A stretch of DNA of 5,925 bases from JASFRI01 sp050115015 (GTDB lineage: Bacteria; Acidobacteriota; Polarisedimenticolia; CBDVAL01), in assembly GCA_050115015.1 (NCBI GenBank), contig JASFRI010000282.1, positions 1 to 5,925 of the forward strand, given 5' to 3'. Both the position numbers and the translations under genes were made by a program. Positions 1 through 4,886 of this stretch are shown one piece after another. The number at the start of each line of letters is the position of its first letter. The first letter of the stretch is position 1. The notes below the pieces were generated by a model. That model saw nothing but the letters and a program-made list of their open reading frames with translations. It had not been told where the DNA came from and made no database searches.

Positions 1-917
1 CACTGCCGGCGAGTGCGCCGGCGCTCGCCTCCCTCGAGGCCCGGATCGACGTCAAGGGACGTTACTACCGGGTCGGGGAACCCGTGGAGGTCCGCGTGAC
101 CCTCGAAAACGCCGGGGACGAACCGGTCGCCAACGCGGAGGGGATCCCGCTGTATCCGTCGCTCGAGATCGAGGCCGGCGACCAGACCCTTCGAGCCGCG
201 AACGTCCCGGAGTTCGACGCCTCGACGCAGCCCAGGGTCTTCCGCCCGGGGTCCTCCTACCAGCAGATCCTGGACCTGACCTCCCACTTCGCCATCCTCG
301 GGGAGCCGGGGACGTACCAGATCCGTTTCCGCGCCGGGGAGGTGGTCTCGGAGCCGACGACGCTCGTGCTGGCGCCCCCGTATGACCCGGATCAGGACTA
401 CCAGGCGACGCTGAAGACCGATTTCGGCGACATCACGTTCGACCTCCTCGAGGACGCGGCGCCGGAGCACGTCAAGAACTTCGTCGACCTGGCGCGGCAG
501 GGCTTCTACGACGACACGATGTTCAGCTTCATCGCCCGTGGCGACATCATCGTCGGGGGCGTGCCGGGACAGGACGGGACCGGCGCGACCGGCTACGTGC
601 TCGCCCCCGAGATCGGCAACCTGACGCATGAGCGCGGCACCCTCGCCGCCGTGCGCACCGCCGGCCCCGACAGCGGCAGCCAGTTCTTCATCGACCTCCG
701 TCGCGCGCCGGAGCGGGACGGGAAGTTCTCCATCTTCGGCAGGATGGTCGCGGGCGGCGAGGCCCTGGACGCCCTGGGGAACGTCCCGACCAGCGGGCAG
801 AACTACGAGCCCCGGTTCAAGCCCCTCAAGGACACGCTCCTGCGCGGGGTGGAGATCGCGGTCCGGCCGCCCGCGGACGAGGACCCGGCCCCCCCCGATG
901 AGGCCGGTCGACGCTGA
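1..917 (+). CDS. Cyclophilin-type peptidyl-prolyl isomerase-like protein, 5' incomplete, degenerate active site
   Basis: The reading frame is open from base 3 to the TGA at 915-917, so the gene starts left of the window. A GTG at 84 is in frame, but it falls inside a beta-strand pattern (YYRVGEPVEVRVTLEN) that begins before it, so it is unlikely to be the start. The first residues (LPASAPALAS) could be the end of a signal peptide or a linker. Two parts are visible: an N-terminal beta-sandwich-like domain (about 40-395) and a cyclophilin domain (about 400-790, from ATLKTDFGDITFDLL to EALDALGNVPTSG), then a Pro/Asp-rich tail. The cyclophilin fold is supported by PEHVKNFVDLARQGFYDD, RGTLAAVRTAGP and SGSQFFID. 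The family catalyses prolyl cis-trans isomerisation. Here the usual FHR..PGF..QGG segment reads FSFIARGDIIVGG, so the catalytic Arg, Phe and Gln positions are replaced. The fold call is confident; catalytic activity is doubtful. It is separated from the next gene by a terminator-like hairpin and a promoter. Confidence 0.88.
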   Translation, partial: LPASAPALASLEARIDVKGRYYRVGEPVEVRVTLENAGDEPVANAEGIPLYPSLEIEAGDQTLRAANVPEFDASTQPRVFRPGSSYQQILDLTSHFAILGEPGTYQIRFRAGEVVSEPTTLVLAPPYDPDQDYQATLKTDFGDITFDLLEDAAPEHVKNFVDLARQGFYDDTMFSFIARGDIIVGGVPGQDGTGATGYVLAPEIGNLTHERGTLAAVRTAGPDSGSQFFIDLRRAPERDGKFSIFGRMVAGGEALDALGNVPTSGQNYEPRFKPLKDTLLRGVEIAVRPPADEDPAPPDEAGRR

Positions 918-942
918 CGTCGTCCGTTCCCCGTCCGGGGAC

Positions 943-980
943 GATCCGACGCCCCTGGCGCCCCCCCGGGGAGTCGGATC
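943..980 (+). terminator. Terminator-like hairpin after the cyclophilin gene
   Basis: GATCCGAC (943-950) pairs perfectly with GTCGGATC (973-980). After one G-A mismatch, CCCC (952-955) pairs with GGGG (968-971), giving a 12-bp stem with a 12-base loop. It begins 25 bases after the cyclophilin stop codon and ends just before the -35 element of the next promoter. There is no clean T-run: the following bases contain only ATTTCATT. It is therefore either a weak intrinsic terminator or a boundary structure. The pairing is seen directly; the terminator role is inferred from position. Confidence 0.5.
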
Positions 981-992
981 CTCCGCATTTCA

Positions 993-1021
993 TTGACTTT
1001 CCAGGGCTCGAGTCGTAGATT
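993..1021 (+). promoter_or_regulatory. Sigma70-type promoter for the sugar transferase
   Basis: A -35 hexamer TTGACT (993-998) and a -10 hexamer TAGATT (1016-1021) are separated by exactly 17 bases. The hexamers match consensus at 5/6 and 4/6. The element lies in a relatively AT-rich pocket between a terminator-like hairpin and the long leader, and predicts transcription starting near 1028. The CTCGAG palindrome inside the spacer recurs at 1155-1160 in the leader; no operator is identifiable from this alone. Confidence 0.6.
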
Positions 1022-1082
1022 GGCGGTACGTCTCCACCGTGGGAAGCCGTCGGAACGCCGGCGGATGCGGTGCACCCGGCGG

Positions 1083-1121
1083 CCCGCGATGGGAGCGTCC
1101 CTGGATCGCGGGGGCGCTCCT
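1083..1121 (+). promoter_or_regulatory. Mutually exclusive hairpin pair in the leader
   Basis: Conformer A: CCCGCGAT (1083-1090) pairs perfectly with ATCGCGGG (1105-1112), and inside it GGGA (1091-1094) pairs with TCCC (1098-1101) around a GCG loop. Conformer B: 1091-1101 pairs with 1111-1121 through 11 contiguous pairs, two of them G-U, leaving a 9-base loop (1102-1110). A and B share bases 1091-1101 and 1111-1112, so both cannot form fully. Alternatively, in conformer B the upstream CGCGAT (1085-1090) could pair with the loop bases ATCGCG (1105-1110) as a pseudoknot. The pairings are read directly; switching is inferred. Confidence 0.45.
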
Positions 1122-1173
1122 TCCAGCAGCTTGAAGACCTCTTACGCTCCCGGTCTCGAGACAGGCAGCACTG

Positions 1174-1206
1174 CGCAGCGGCACCCGTTGGAAGGGTCGC
1201 CGCGCG
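1174..1206 (+). promoter_or_regulatory. Bulged 12-bp hairpin upstream of the sugar transferase start
   Basis: CGC (1174-1176) pairs with GCG (1204-1206), GCGGC (1178-1182) with GCCGC (1199-1203) and ACCC (1183-1186) with GGGT (1194-1197). The result is a 12-bp stem with single-base bulges at 1177 and 1198 and the loop GTTGGAA (1187-1193). Its 3' arm ends at the GAGGG (1206-1210) that would be the Shine-Dalgarno sequence for the alternative TTG start at 1220, so folding could affect initiation there. Confidence 0.4.
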
Positions 1207-1252
1207 AGGGTGGGAAGGCTTGATCGCGGCACTGCTACATCTGCGGCGGGGC

Positions 1253-2683
1253 ATGCTCCGGCGCCACTCCCGGGGGTTGCTCCGCATCCAGTCCTACCTG
1301 GAGGTGGGGCTGATCCTGCTCACCTTCTACCTGGTCGGGCGGCCGCCGGCGGTGCTCGGAATCCGCCAGGTCGATCTCAGCCGCACCGCGCTGCACTCCT
1401 GGATCTCCCTGGCCATCTTCGTCGTCGTCTACTGGGTCCTGACCAGCCTCCTCAGCCTGAACCGCTCCAGCCACCGGACCTGGCCGGTATGGGCCGAGGT
1501 GTGGGACCTGACCCGCTGCATCCTGGGCGCCCTAGCGTCCATGATGGCCTACCAGCTCCTGTTCCACCAGGAATCCCTCGGGCTGACCCGCTTCCTGGTG
1601 CTGTACGCCGCCGTGTTGGTGGTGCTGGTCCTCGCGCGCCTGGCCATGCGCCTGTCGCTGCGGCTGATCCGTGCCTGGGGCTACAACTTCCGCACGATGC
1701 TGATCGTGGGGAACGGCGCGGGTTCCGCCTCCATCCTCGAGCGGCTGCGGCGCTACCGGGGTTTCGGCATGAAGCTCGTCGGCTTCGTCACCGACGACCC
1801 CGAGGGGCTGCGTAGCCGTCACGATATCCGCGGGGACGACATCCTGGGGGACACGGAATCCCTGGAGGAGATCCTCCGGGAGCACCCGGTGGACGAGATC
1901 TACATCGCCGACCGCGCCGAGGATCGCCCGGAGCTGGTCCGGGACATCATCCGGAACTGCATCGATCACGGAGTCCTGATCCACGTGGTCGCCAGCGCGC
2001 CGCCGCGGGTTCCGGGTCTGCGCGCGGTCCCCGCCCGGTTCGCCGATCTGGGGTTCTACGCGTTCTCGCTGGTCTCCCCGCGCTCGCTACGCATGTGGGT
2101 GAAGCGCGCCGTGGACGTGGTCGTTGCGGCCACGCTGCTGCTGCTGCTCTCGCCGCTGATGCTGATCACCGCGCTCGCGGTGAAGCTCACGTCGTCGGGC
2201 CCCGTGTTCTTCCGCCAGCGCCGGATGACCTGCGGCCTGGAGGAGTTCACCCTGCTCAAGTTCCGCTCCATGGTGGCCGACGCCGAGGACCGGAAGGCGA
2301 CGTTGACGGGGTCGAACGAGTCCGACGGCCCGGTGTTCAAGATCCGCGACGACCCCCGGGTGACCGCTGTCGGCCGCATCATCCGGCGGACCAGCATCGA
2401 CGAGCTGCCGCAGTTGTGGAACGTCCTCGCAGGCCACATGAGCCTGGTGGGCCCGCGGCCGCTGGCGGTGGAGGAGCTGGACGAGGACTTCTGGTGGCGC
2501 AAGGCCCGCCTGAGCGTGAAGCCGGGCCTGACCGGCCTGTGGCAGATCAACGGTCGCAGCACCCGGTTCGAGGACTGGGTTCGCTACGATCTCCAGTATG
2601 TCGAGAACTGGTCACTTCGCGAGGATCTCCGCATCCTCCTGAAGACGATCCCCGCCGTCTTCAGCGGGCGCGGGGCCGCCTGA
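1253..2683 (+). CDS. Undecaprenyl-phosphate sugar phosphotransferase (polyprenyl glycosylphosphotransferase)
   Basis: The product transfers a sugar 1-phosphate from a nucleotide sugar to undecaprenyl phosphate at the inner membrane, the first step of a repeat unit in exopolysaccharide or O-antigen synthesis. Starting at ATG 1253 (MLRRHSRGLL, the usual family beginning) it has 476 residues, a normal length. Four hydrophobic segments (about 15-30, 48-69, 88-104, 114-131) precede a Rossmann-like domain with MLIVGNGAG (149-157). The C-terminal bacterial sugar transferase domain begins at KRAVD (284-288) with a hydrophobic re-entrant segment, then LLKFRSM, the catalytic Asp-Glu in DELPQLWNVLAGHMSLVGPR (383-402) and KPGLTGLWQINGR from 423. 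All expected motifs are intact. An in-frame TTG at 1220 with GAGGG 9 bases upstream is an alternative start adding 11 residues. The sugar (glucose, galactose or other) cannot be told from sequence. Transcription probably starts at the promoter at 993-1021. Confidence 0.93.
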   Translation: MLRRHSRGLLRIQSYLEVGLILLTFYLVGRPPAVLGIRQVDLSRTALHSWISLAIFVVVYWVLTSLLSLNRSSHRTWPVWAEVWDLTRCILGALASMMAYQLLFHQESLGLTRFLVLYAAVLVVLVLARLAMRLSLRLIRAWGYNFRTMLIVGNGAGSASILERLRRYRGFGMKLVGFVTDDPEGLRSRHDIRGDDILGDTESLEEILREHPVDEIYIADRAEDRPELVRDIIRNCIDHGVLIHVVASAPPRVPGLRAVPARFADLGFYAFSLVSPRSLRMWVKRAVDVVVAATLLLLLSPLMLITALAVKLTSSGPVFFRQRRMTCGLEEFTLLKFRSMVADAEDRKATLTGSNESDGPVFKIRDDPRVTAVGRIIRRTSIDELPQLWNVLAGHMSLVGPRPLAVEELDEDFWWRKARLSVKPGLTGLWQINGRSTRFEDWVRYDLQYVENWSLREDLRILLKTIPAVFSGRGAA

Positions 2684-2888
2684 CCGCCGGAAGGTCGGGC
2701 AGAACAGGGGATTCTGGTCTAGACTGACCCATCCGGGTTCGGGGGGCCGCCCGGCGGCCCCATCCCCTGGTGAATCCACGATCCCGCACGTCCCCCGGGC
2801 GTGCGATCCCCCGGCCCATGCCGGCTCCCCGGGAGCCGCACTTGCCGGCCGGGGACATACAGCCAACGATGGAGGAGGCAACGAGACG
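2684..2888 (+). promoter_or_regulatory. Gap before cysC with three hairpins and a possible promoter
   Basis: No gene is seen in these 205 bases. A weak -10-like TAGACT lies at 2720-2725 without a good -35. Three inverted repeats follow: GGGGCCGCC (2743-2751) with GGCGGCCCC (2753-2761); CGCACG (2785-2790) with CGTGCG (2800-2805), extended inward by two pairs past a bulged T; and CGGCTCCC (2822-2829) with GGGAGCCG (2831-2838). The first could act as a terminator for the sugar transferase gene, 59 bases after its stop, but no T-run follows it. Together they could instead form a structured cysC leader. CGATCCC is directly repeated at 2779-2785 and 2804-2810. Confidence 0.35.
2871..2878 (+). promoter_or_regulatory. 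Strong Shine-Dalgarno sequence of cysC
   Basis: GGAGGAGG ends 10 bases before the ATG at 2889. It is the best ribosome binding site in the window and fixes the cysC start, which also agrees with the usual N-terminus of the kinase immediately before the P-loop. Confidence 0.75.
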
Positions 2889-3494
2889 ATGCAGACGGGA
2901 CTGACCATCTGGTTTACCGGCCTTTCCGGTTCCGGGAAGACGACGATCGCCCGCGAGCTGGAGAAGCGGCTGCGACAGCGTGGCGTCCGGAAGCTGGAGA
3001 TGCTGGACGGCGACGTGGTGCGCACGAACCTCAGCAAGGGCCTCGGCTTCTCGAAGGAGGACCGGGACACGAACATCCGTCGGATCGGGTTCGTCGCGAA
3101 GCTGCTCTCCCGCAACGGTGTCCTCGTGATGACCGCGGCGATCTCGCCCTACCGATCGGTCCGGGATGAGATCCGCATGGACATCGGGGACTTTCTGGAG
3201 GTCCACGTCAGCTGTCCGGTGGAGGTCTGCGCCGAGCGGGACGTGAAGGGCCTGTACAAGAAAGCGATGGCGGGCGAGATCAAGCAGTTCACCGGCGTCT
3301 CGGATCCCTACGAGGAGCCGATCAACCCCGAGGTGGTCTGCCAGACGGACCAGGAGACCGTGGAGGAGAGCACCGAGAAGGTGCTGCGGAAGATGGAGCT
3401 GCTCGGCTACCTGCCTCCCCTCGGGGACATCGAGTACCCGCCGGAGGAGGAGGCGAAGATCAAGGAGCGGCTCTCCTCCCTGGGGTACTTCTGA
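2889..3494 (+). CDS. cysC: Adenylylsulfate (APS) kinase
   Basis: The enzyme phosphorylates adenylylsulfate at the 3' position with ATP to give PAPS, the donor for sulfate transfer or reduction. The protein has 201 residues. Intact family motifs: Walker A GLSGSGKTT (11-19), DGDVVR (40-45), LGFSKEDRDTNIRRI (52-66), AISPYR (84-89, with the conserved Ser86), RDVKGLYKKA (117-126) and FTGVSDPYEEP (134-144). The kinase core ends near 175; a charged tail of about 26 residues follows, ending in EEEAKIKERLSSLGYF, longer than the compact stand-alone enzyme. No ATP sulfurylase (cysD/cysN or sat) or reductase gene is visible; the neighbours are a sugar transferase and an AlkP-family enzyme, so a role in PAPS supply for glycan sulfation is plausible but inferred. 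The next gene starts 10 bases after its stop, suggesting one operon. The family assignment is very secure. Confidence 0.96.
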   Translation: MQTGLTIWFTGLSGSGKTTIARELEKRLRQRGVRKLEMLDGDVVRTNLSKGLGFSKEDRDTNIRRIGFVAKLLSRNGVLVMTAAISPYRSVRDEIRMDIGDFLEVHVSCPVEVCAERDVKGLYKKAMAGEIKQFTGVSDPYEEPINPEVVCQTDQETVEESTEKVLRKMELLGYLPPLGDIEYPPEEEAKIKERLSSLGYF

Positions 3495-3504
3495 CGGCGG
3501 CCCC

Positions 3505-4839
3505 TTGAGCCCTGGAAGCGGGACGGCGCCGGCGCCCGGGACCCGCCCCCGGGTCGCCGTCGTCGGACTCGACGGCACGCCTCACGGCTTCCTCCGTCGT
3601 CTCCTGGCGGACGGCGTGATGCCGAACCTGGCCCGGATCCTCGAGGGCGGCACGGCGCACCGGATGGAGTCGGTGTATCCCACCGTCTCCTCCGTGGCGT
3701 GGGCGTCGTTCATGACCGGGACCGGGCCGGGCGAGCACAACATCTACGGGTTCGTGGACCGACGTCCGGGCACCTACGATCTCTACTTCCCGAACGCACG
3801 GCACCTGCGCGCTCCCACCCTCTGGGACCACTTGCAGCGGCACGGCAGGCGTCAGTTCGTCATGAACGTCCCCGTGACCTACCCGACCCGGGAGGTGGCG
3901 GGGGTGATGATCGGGTGCTTCCTGTGCGCCGACATCGAGCGCGTCAGCACGGACCCGCGGGTCGTCCGCTGGCTCAAGCAGCACGGCTACCGGATCGACG
4001 TCGATGCGCGGCTGGCGCGCTCCGACAAGGGCGCCTTCCTTTCGGACCTCGAGGAGACCCTCGCCCGCCGGGAGGAGGCGATGTTCCACTTCCTCGGGCT
4101 CGAGCCGTGGGACTACTTCCAGTGCCACGTCATGGAGACGGATCGACTGCAGCACTTTCTCTGGGAGGAGATGGAGCAGGGGGACCGCCGCTACCTCGAC
4201 CGCTTCCTGGGGATCTACCGTCGCGTCGACGGGATGCTGGGACGGCTGCGCCGGGAGCTCCCGGCGGAGGTGCCGCTGGTCCTGCTCTCGGACCACGGCT
4301 TCTGCGGCATTCGGCAGGAGGTGTTCCTCAACCGGTATCTGATCGAGCGGGGCTTCCTCCGGATGCGGGAGGGCAGCTCCGAGATGCTGGGGGACATCGA
4401 CGCGGCGCACACCGAGGCCTACTCCCTCATCCCGGGCCGCATCTACGTGAACCTGGAGGGGAGGGAGCCGGCGGGCATCGTCCCGGCCGGCGCCGCCTAC
4501 GAGGCCGTGCGGGCGCGGCTCGAGGCGGCCCTGAGGGAGCTGCGCGGTCCGGAGGGAGAGCCGGTCGTCGCGGCGGTCCATCGCCGGGAGGACCTCTACA
4601 CCGGCGCGGCGGCGGAGGCGGCCCCCGACCTGCTCGTCGTGCCCCGGGACGGCTTCGACCTGAAGGGTCGGTTCCGATCACCGTCCCTGTTCGCCCGCAG
4701 TCCGTTGAACGGGATGCACACCCACCAAGACGCCGTCCTGTGCTGCGATCGCCCGCTCGCCACCCCTCCCGCGTCCATCCGGGACGTCCTCCCGGTCCTC
4801 CTGGAGATGATGGAGCTCCCCGCCATCGGACCGGCGTGA
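3505..4839 (+). CDS. Alkaline phosphatase superfamily phosphohydrolase/phosphodiesterase
   Basis: A 444-residue enzyme related to type I phosphodiesterases/nucleotide pyrophosphatases and the predicted AlkP-superfamily phosphohydrolases (COG3379-like). A complete two-metal site can be proposed: Asp23 in VVGLDG, a nucleophile at Ser62 in YPTVSSVAWASFMTG (58-72), Asp213 and His217 in ETDRLQHF, Asp263-His264 in LLSDHGF, and His405 or His407 in GMHTHQD. The GRIYVNLEGREPAGIV stretch (from 312) is also typical. Ser62 is aligned with the Thr nucleophile of nucleotide pyrophosphatases by eye. The sulfatase signature C/S-x-P-x-R is absent. No signal peptide or membrane segment is seen, so it is probably cytoplasmic. 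The only usable start before the first core strand is TTG 3505, preceded by a poor ribosome site; a low-complexity stretch of about 14 residues follows. The substrate is unknown; linkage to cysC suggests a nucleotide, sulfo-nucleotide or glycan-linked phosphate ester. Confidence 0.88.
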   Translation: MSPGSGTAPAPGTRPRVAVVGLDGTPHGFLRRLLADGVMPNLARILEGGTAHRMESVYPTVSSVAWASFMTGTGPGEHNIYGFVDRRPGTYDLYFPNARHLRAPTLWDHLQRHGRRQFVMNVPVTYPTREVAGVMIGCFLCADIERVSTDPRVVRWLKQHGYRIDVDARLARSDKGAFLSDLEETLARREEAMFHFLGLEPWDYFQCHVMETDRLQHFLWEEMEQGDRRYLDRFLGIYRRVDGMLGRLRRELPAEVPLVLLSDHGFCGIRQEVFLNRYLIERGFLRMREGSSEMLGDIDAAHTEAYSLIPGRIYVNLEGREPAGIVPAGAAYEAVRARLEAALRELRGPEGEPVVAAVHRREDLYTGAAAEAAPDLLVVPRDGFDLKGRFRSPSLFARSPLNGMHTHQDAVLCCDRPLATPPASIRDVLPVLLEMMELPAIGPA

Positions 4840-4870
4840 GGCTCCGGACGCGACATCCGCGGCGCCGGTC

Positions 4871-4885
4871 GGGGTAGAATACCCC
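4871..4885 (+). promoter_or_regulatory. -10-like element inside a small hairpin abutting the M23 start codon
   Basis: TAGAAT (4875-4880) matches the -10 consensus at 5/6 and is followed by exactly six bases and then ATG 4887, the TANNNT-N6-ATG arrangement of leaderless transcripts. A possible -35 is GCGACA (4850-4855), with a long 19-base spacer. The same bases form a perfect inverted repeat: GGGGTA (4871-4876), GAA, TACCCC (4880-4885). No convincing Shine-Dalgarno sequence precedes the ATG, which fits leaderless translation. If instead the gene is read through from the AlkP gene 47 bases upstream, the hairpin would sit at the ribosome entry site. Confidence 0.4.
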
Positions 4886-4886
4886 G

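Larger units (their letters stand above)
1028..1252 (+). promoter_or_regulatory. Long structured 5' leader of the sugar transferase gene
   Basis: About 225 bases lie between the predicted transcription start and the preferred ATG at 1253, and no convincing gene is seen there. The leader holds two overlapping alternative hairpins (1083-1121), a 10-base palindrome GTCTCGAGAC (1153-1162) and a bulged 12-bp hairpin (1174-1206). The layout of competing upstream stems followed by a hairpin near the start resembles cis-regulatory RNA (riboswitch, attenuator or protein-bound leader). I could not match it to a c-di-GMP (GEMM-I) or SAM riboswitch consensus. A short upstream frame (1065-1223) ends in a TGA overlapping an alternative TTG start at 1220. 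In GC-rich DNA some pairing is expected by chance, so the regulatory role is an inference. Confidence 0.4.

Noticed and set aside
84..86. GTG 84 as the start of the cyclophilin gene
   Set aside because: The frame is open to the window edge and the conserved-looking strand pattern begins upstream, so the true start lies outside.
1070..1072. GTG 1070 as the start of the sugar transferase
   Set aside because: It would add 61 Arg-rich residues with no family similarity, across the leader hairpins; MLRRHSR at 1253 is the usual start.
1028..1252. c-di-GMP (GEMM-I) or SAM riboswitch in the leader
   Set aside because: The conserved core bases of these classes, as I remember them, are not found; the region is reported only as a structured leader of unknown class.
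2661..3578. Minus-strand open frame of 305 codons opposite cysC
   Set aside because: It covers a textbook APS kinase on the + strand and spans two intergenic junctions; no recognisable domain.
3460..4581. Long minus-strand open frame of 373 codons opposite the AlkP gene
   Set aside because: Its translation is low-complexity and rich in Arg, Pro and His with no family motif. It lies opposite a clearly conserved enzyme, so it is a GC-rich shadow.
3505..4839. Sulfatase assignment for the AlkP-family gene
   Set aside because: No C/S-x-P-x-R formylglycine signature is present near the nucleophile; the motifs fit phosphohydrolases better.
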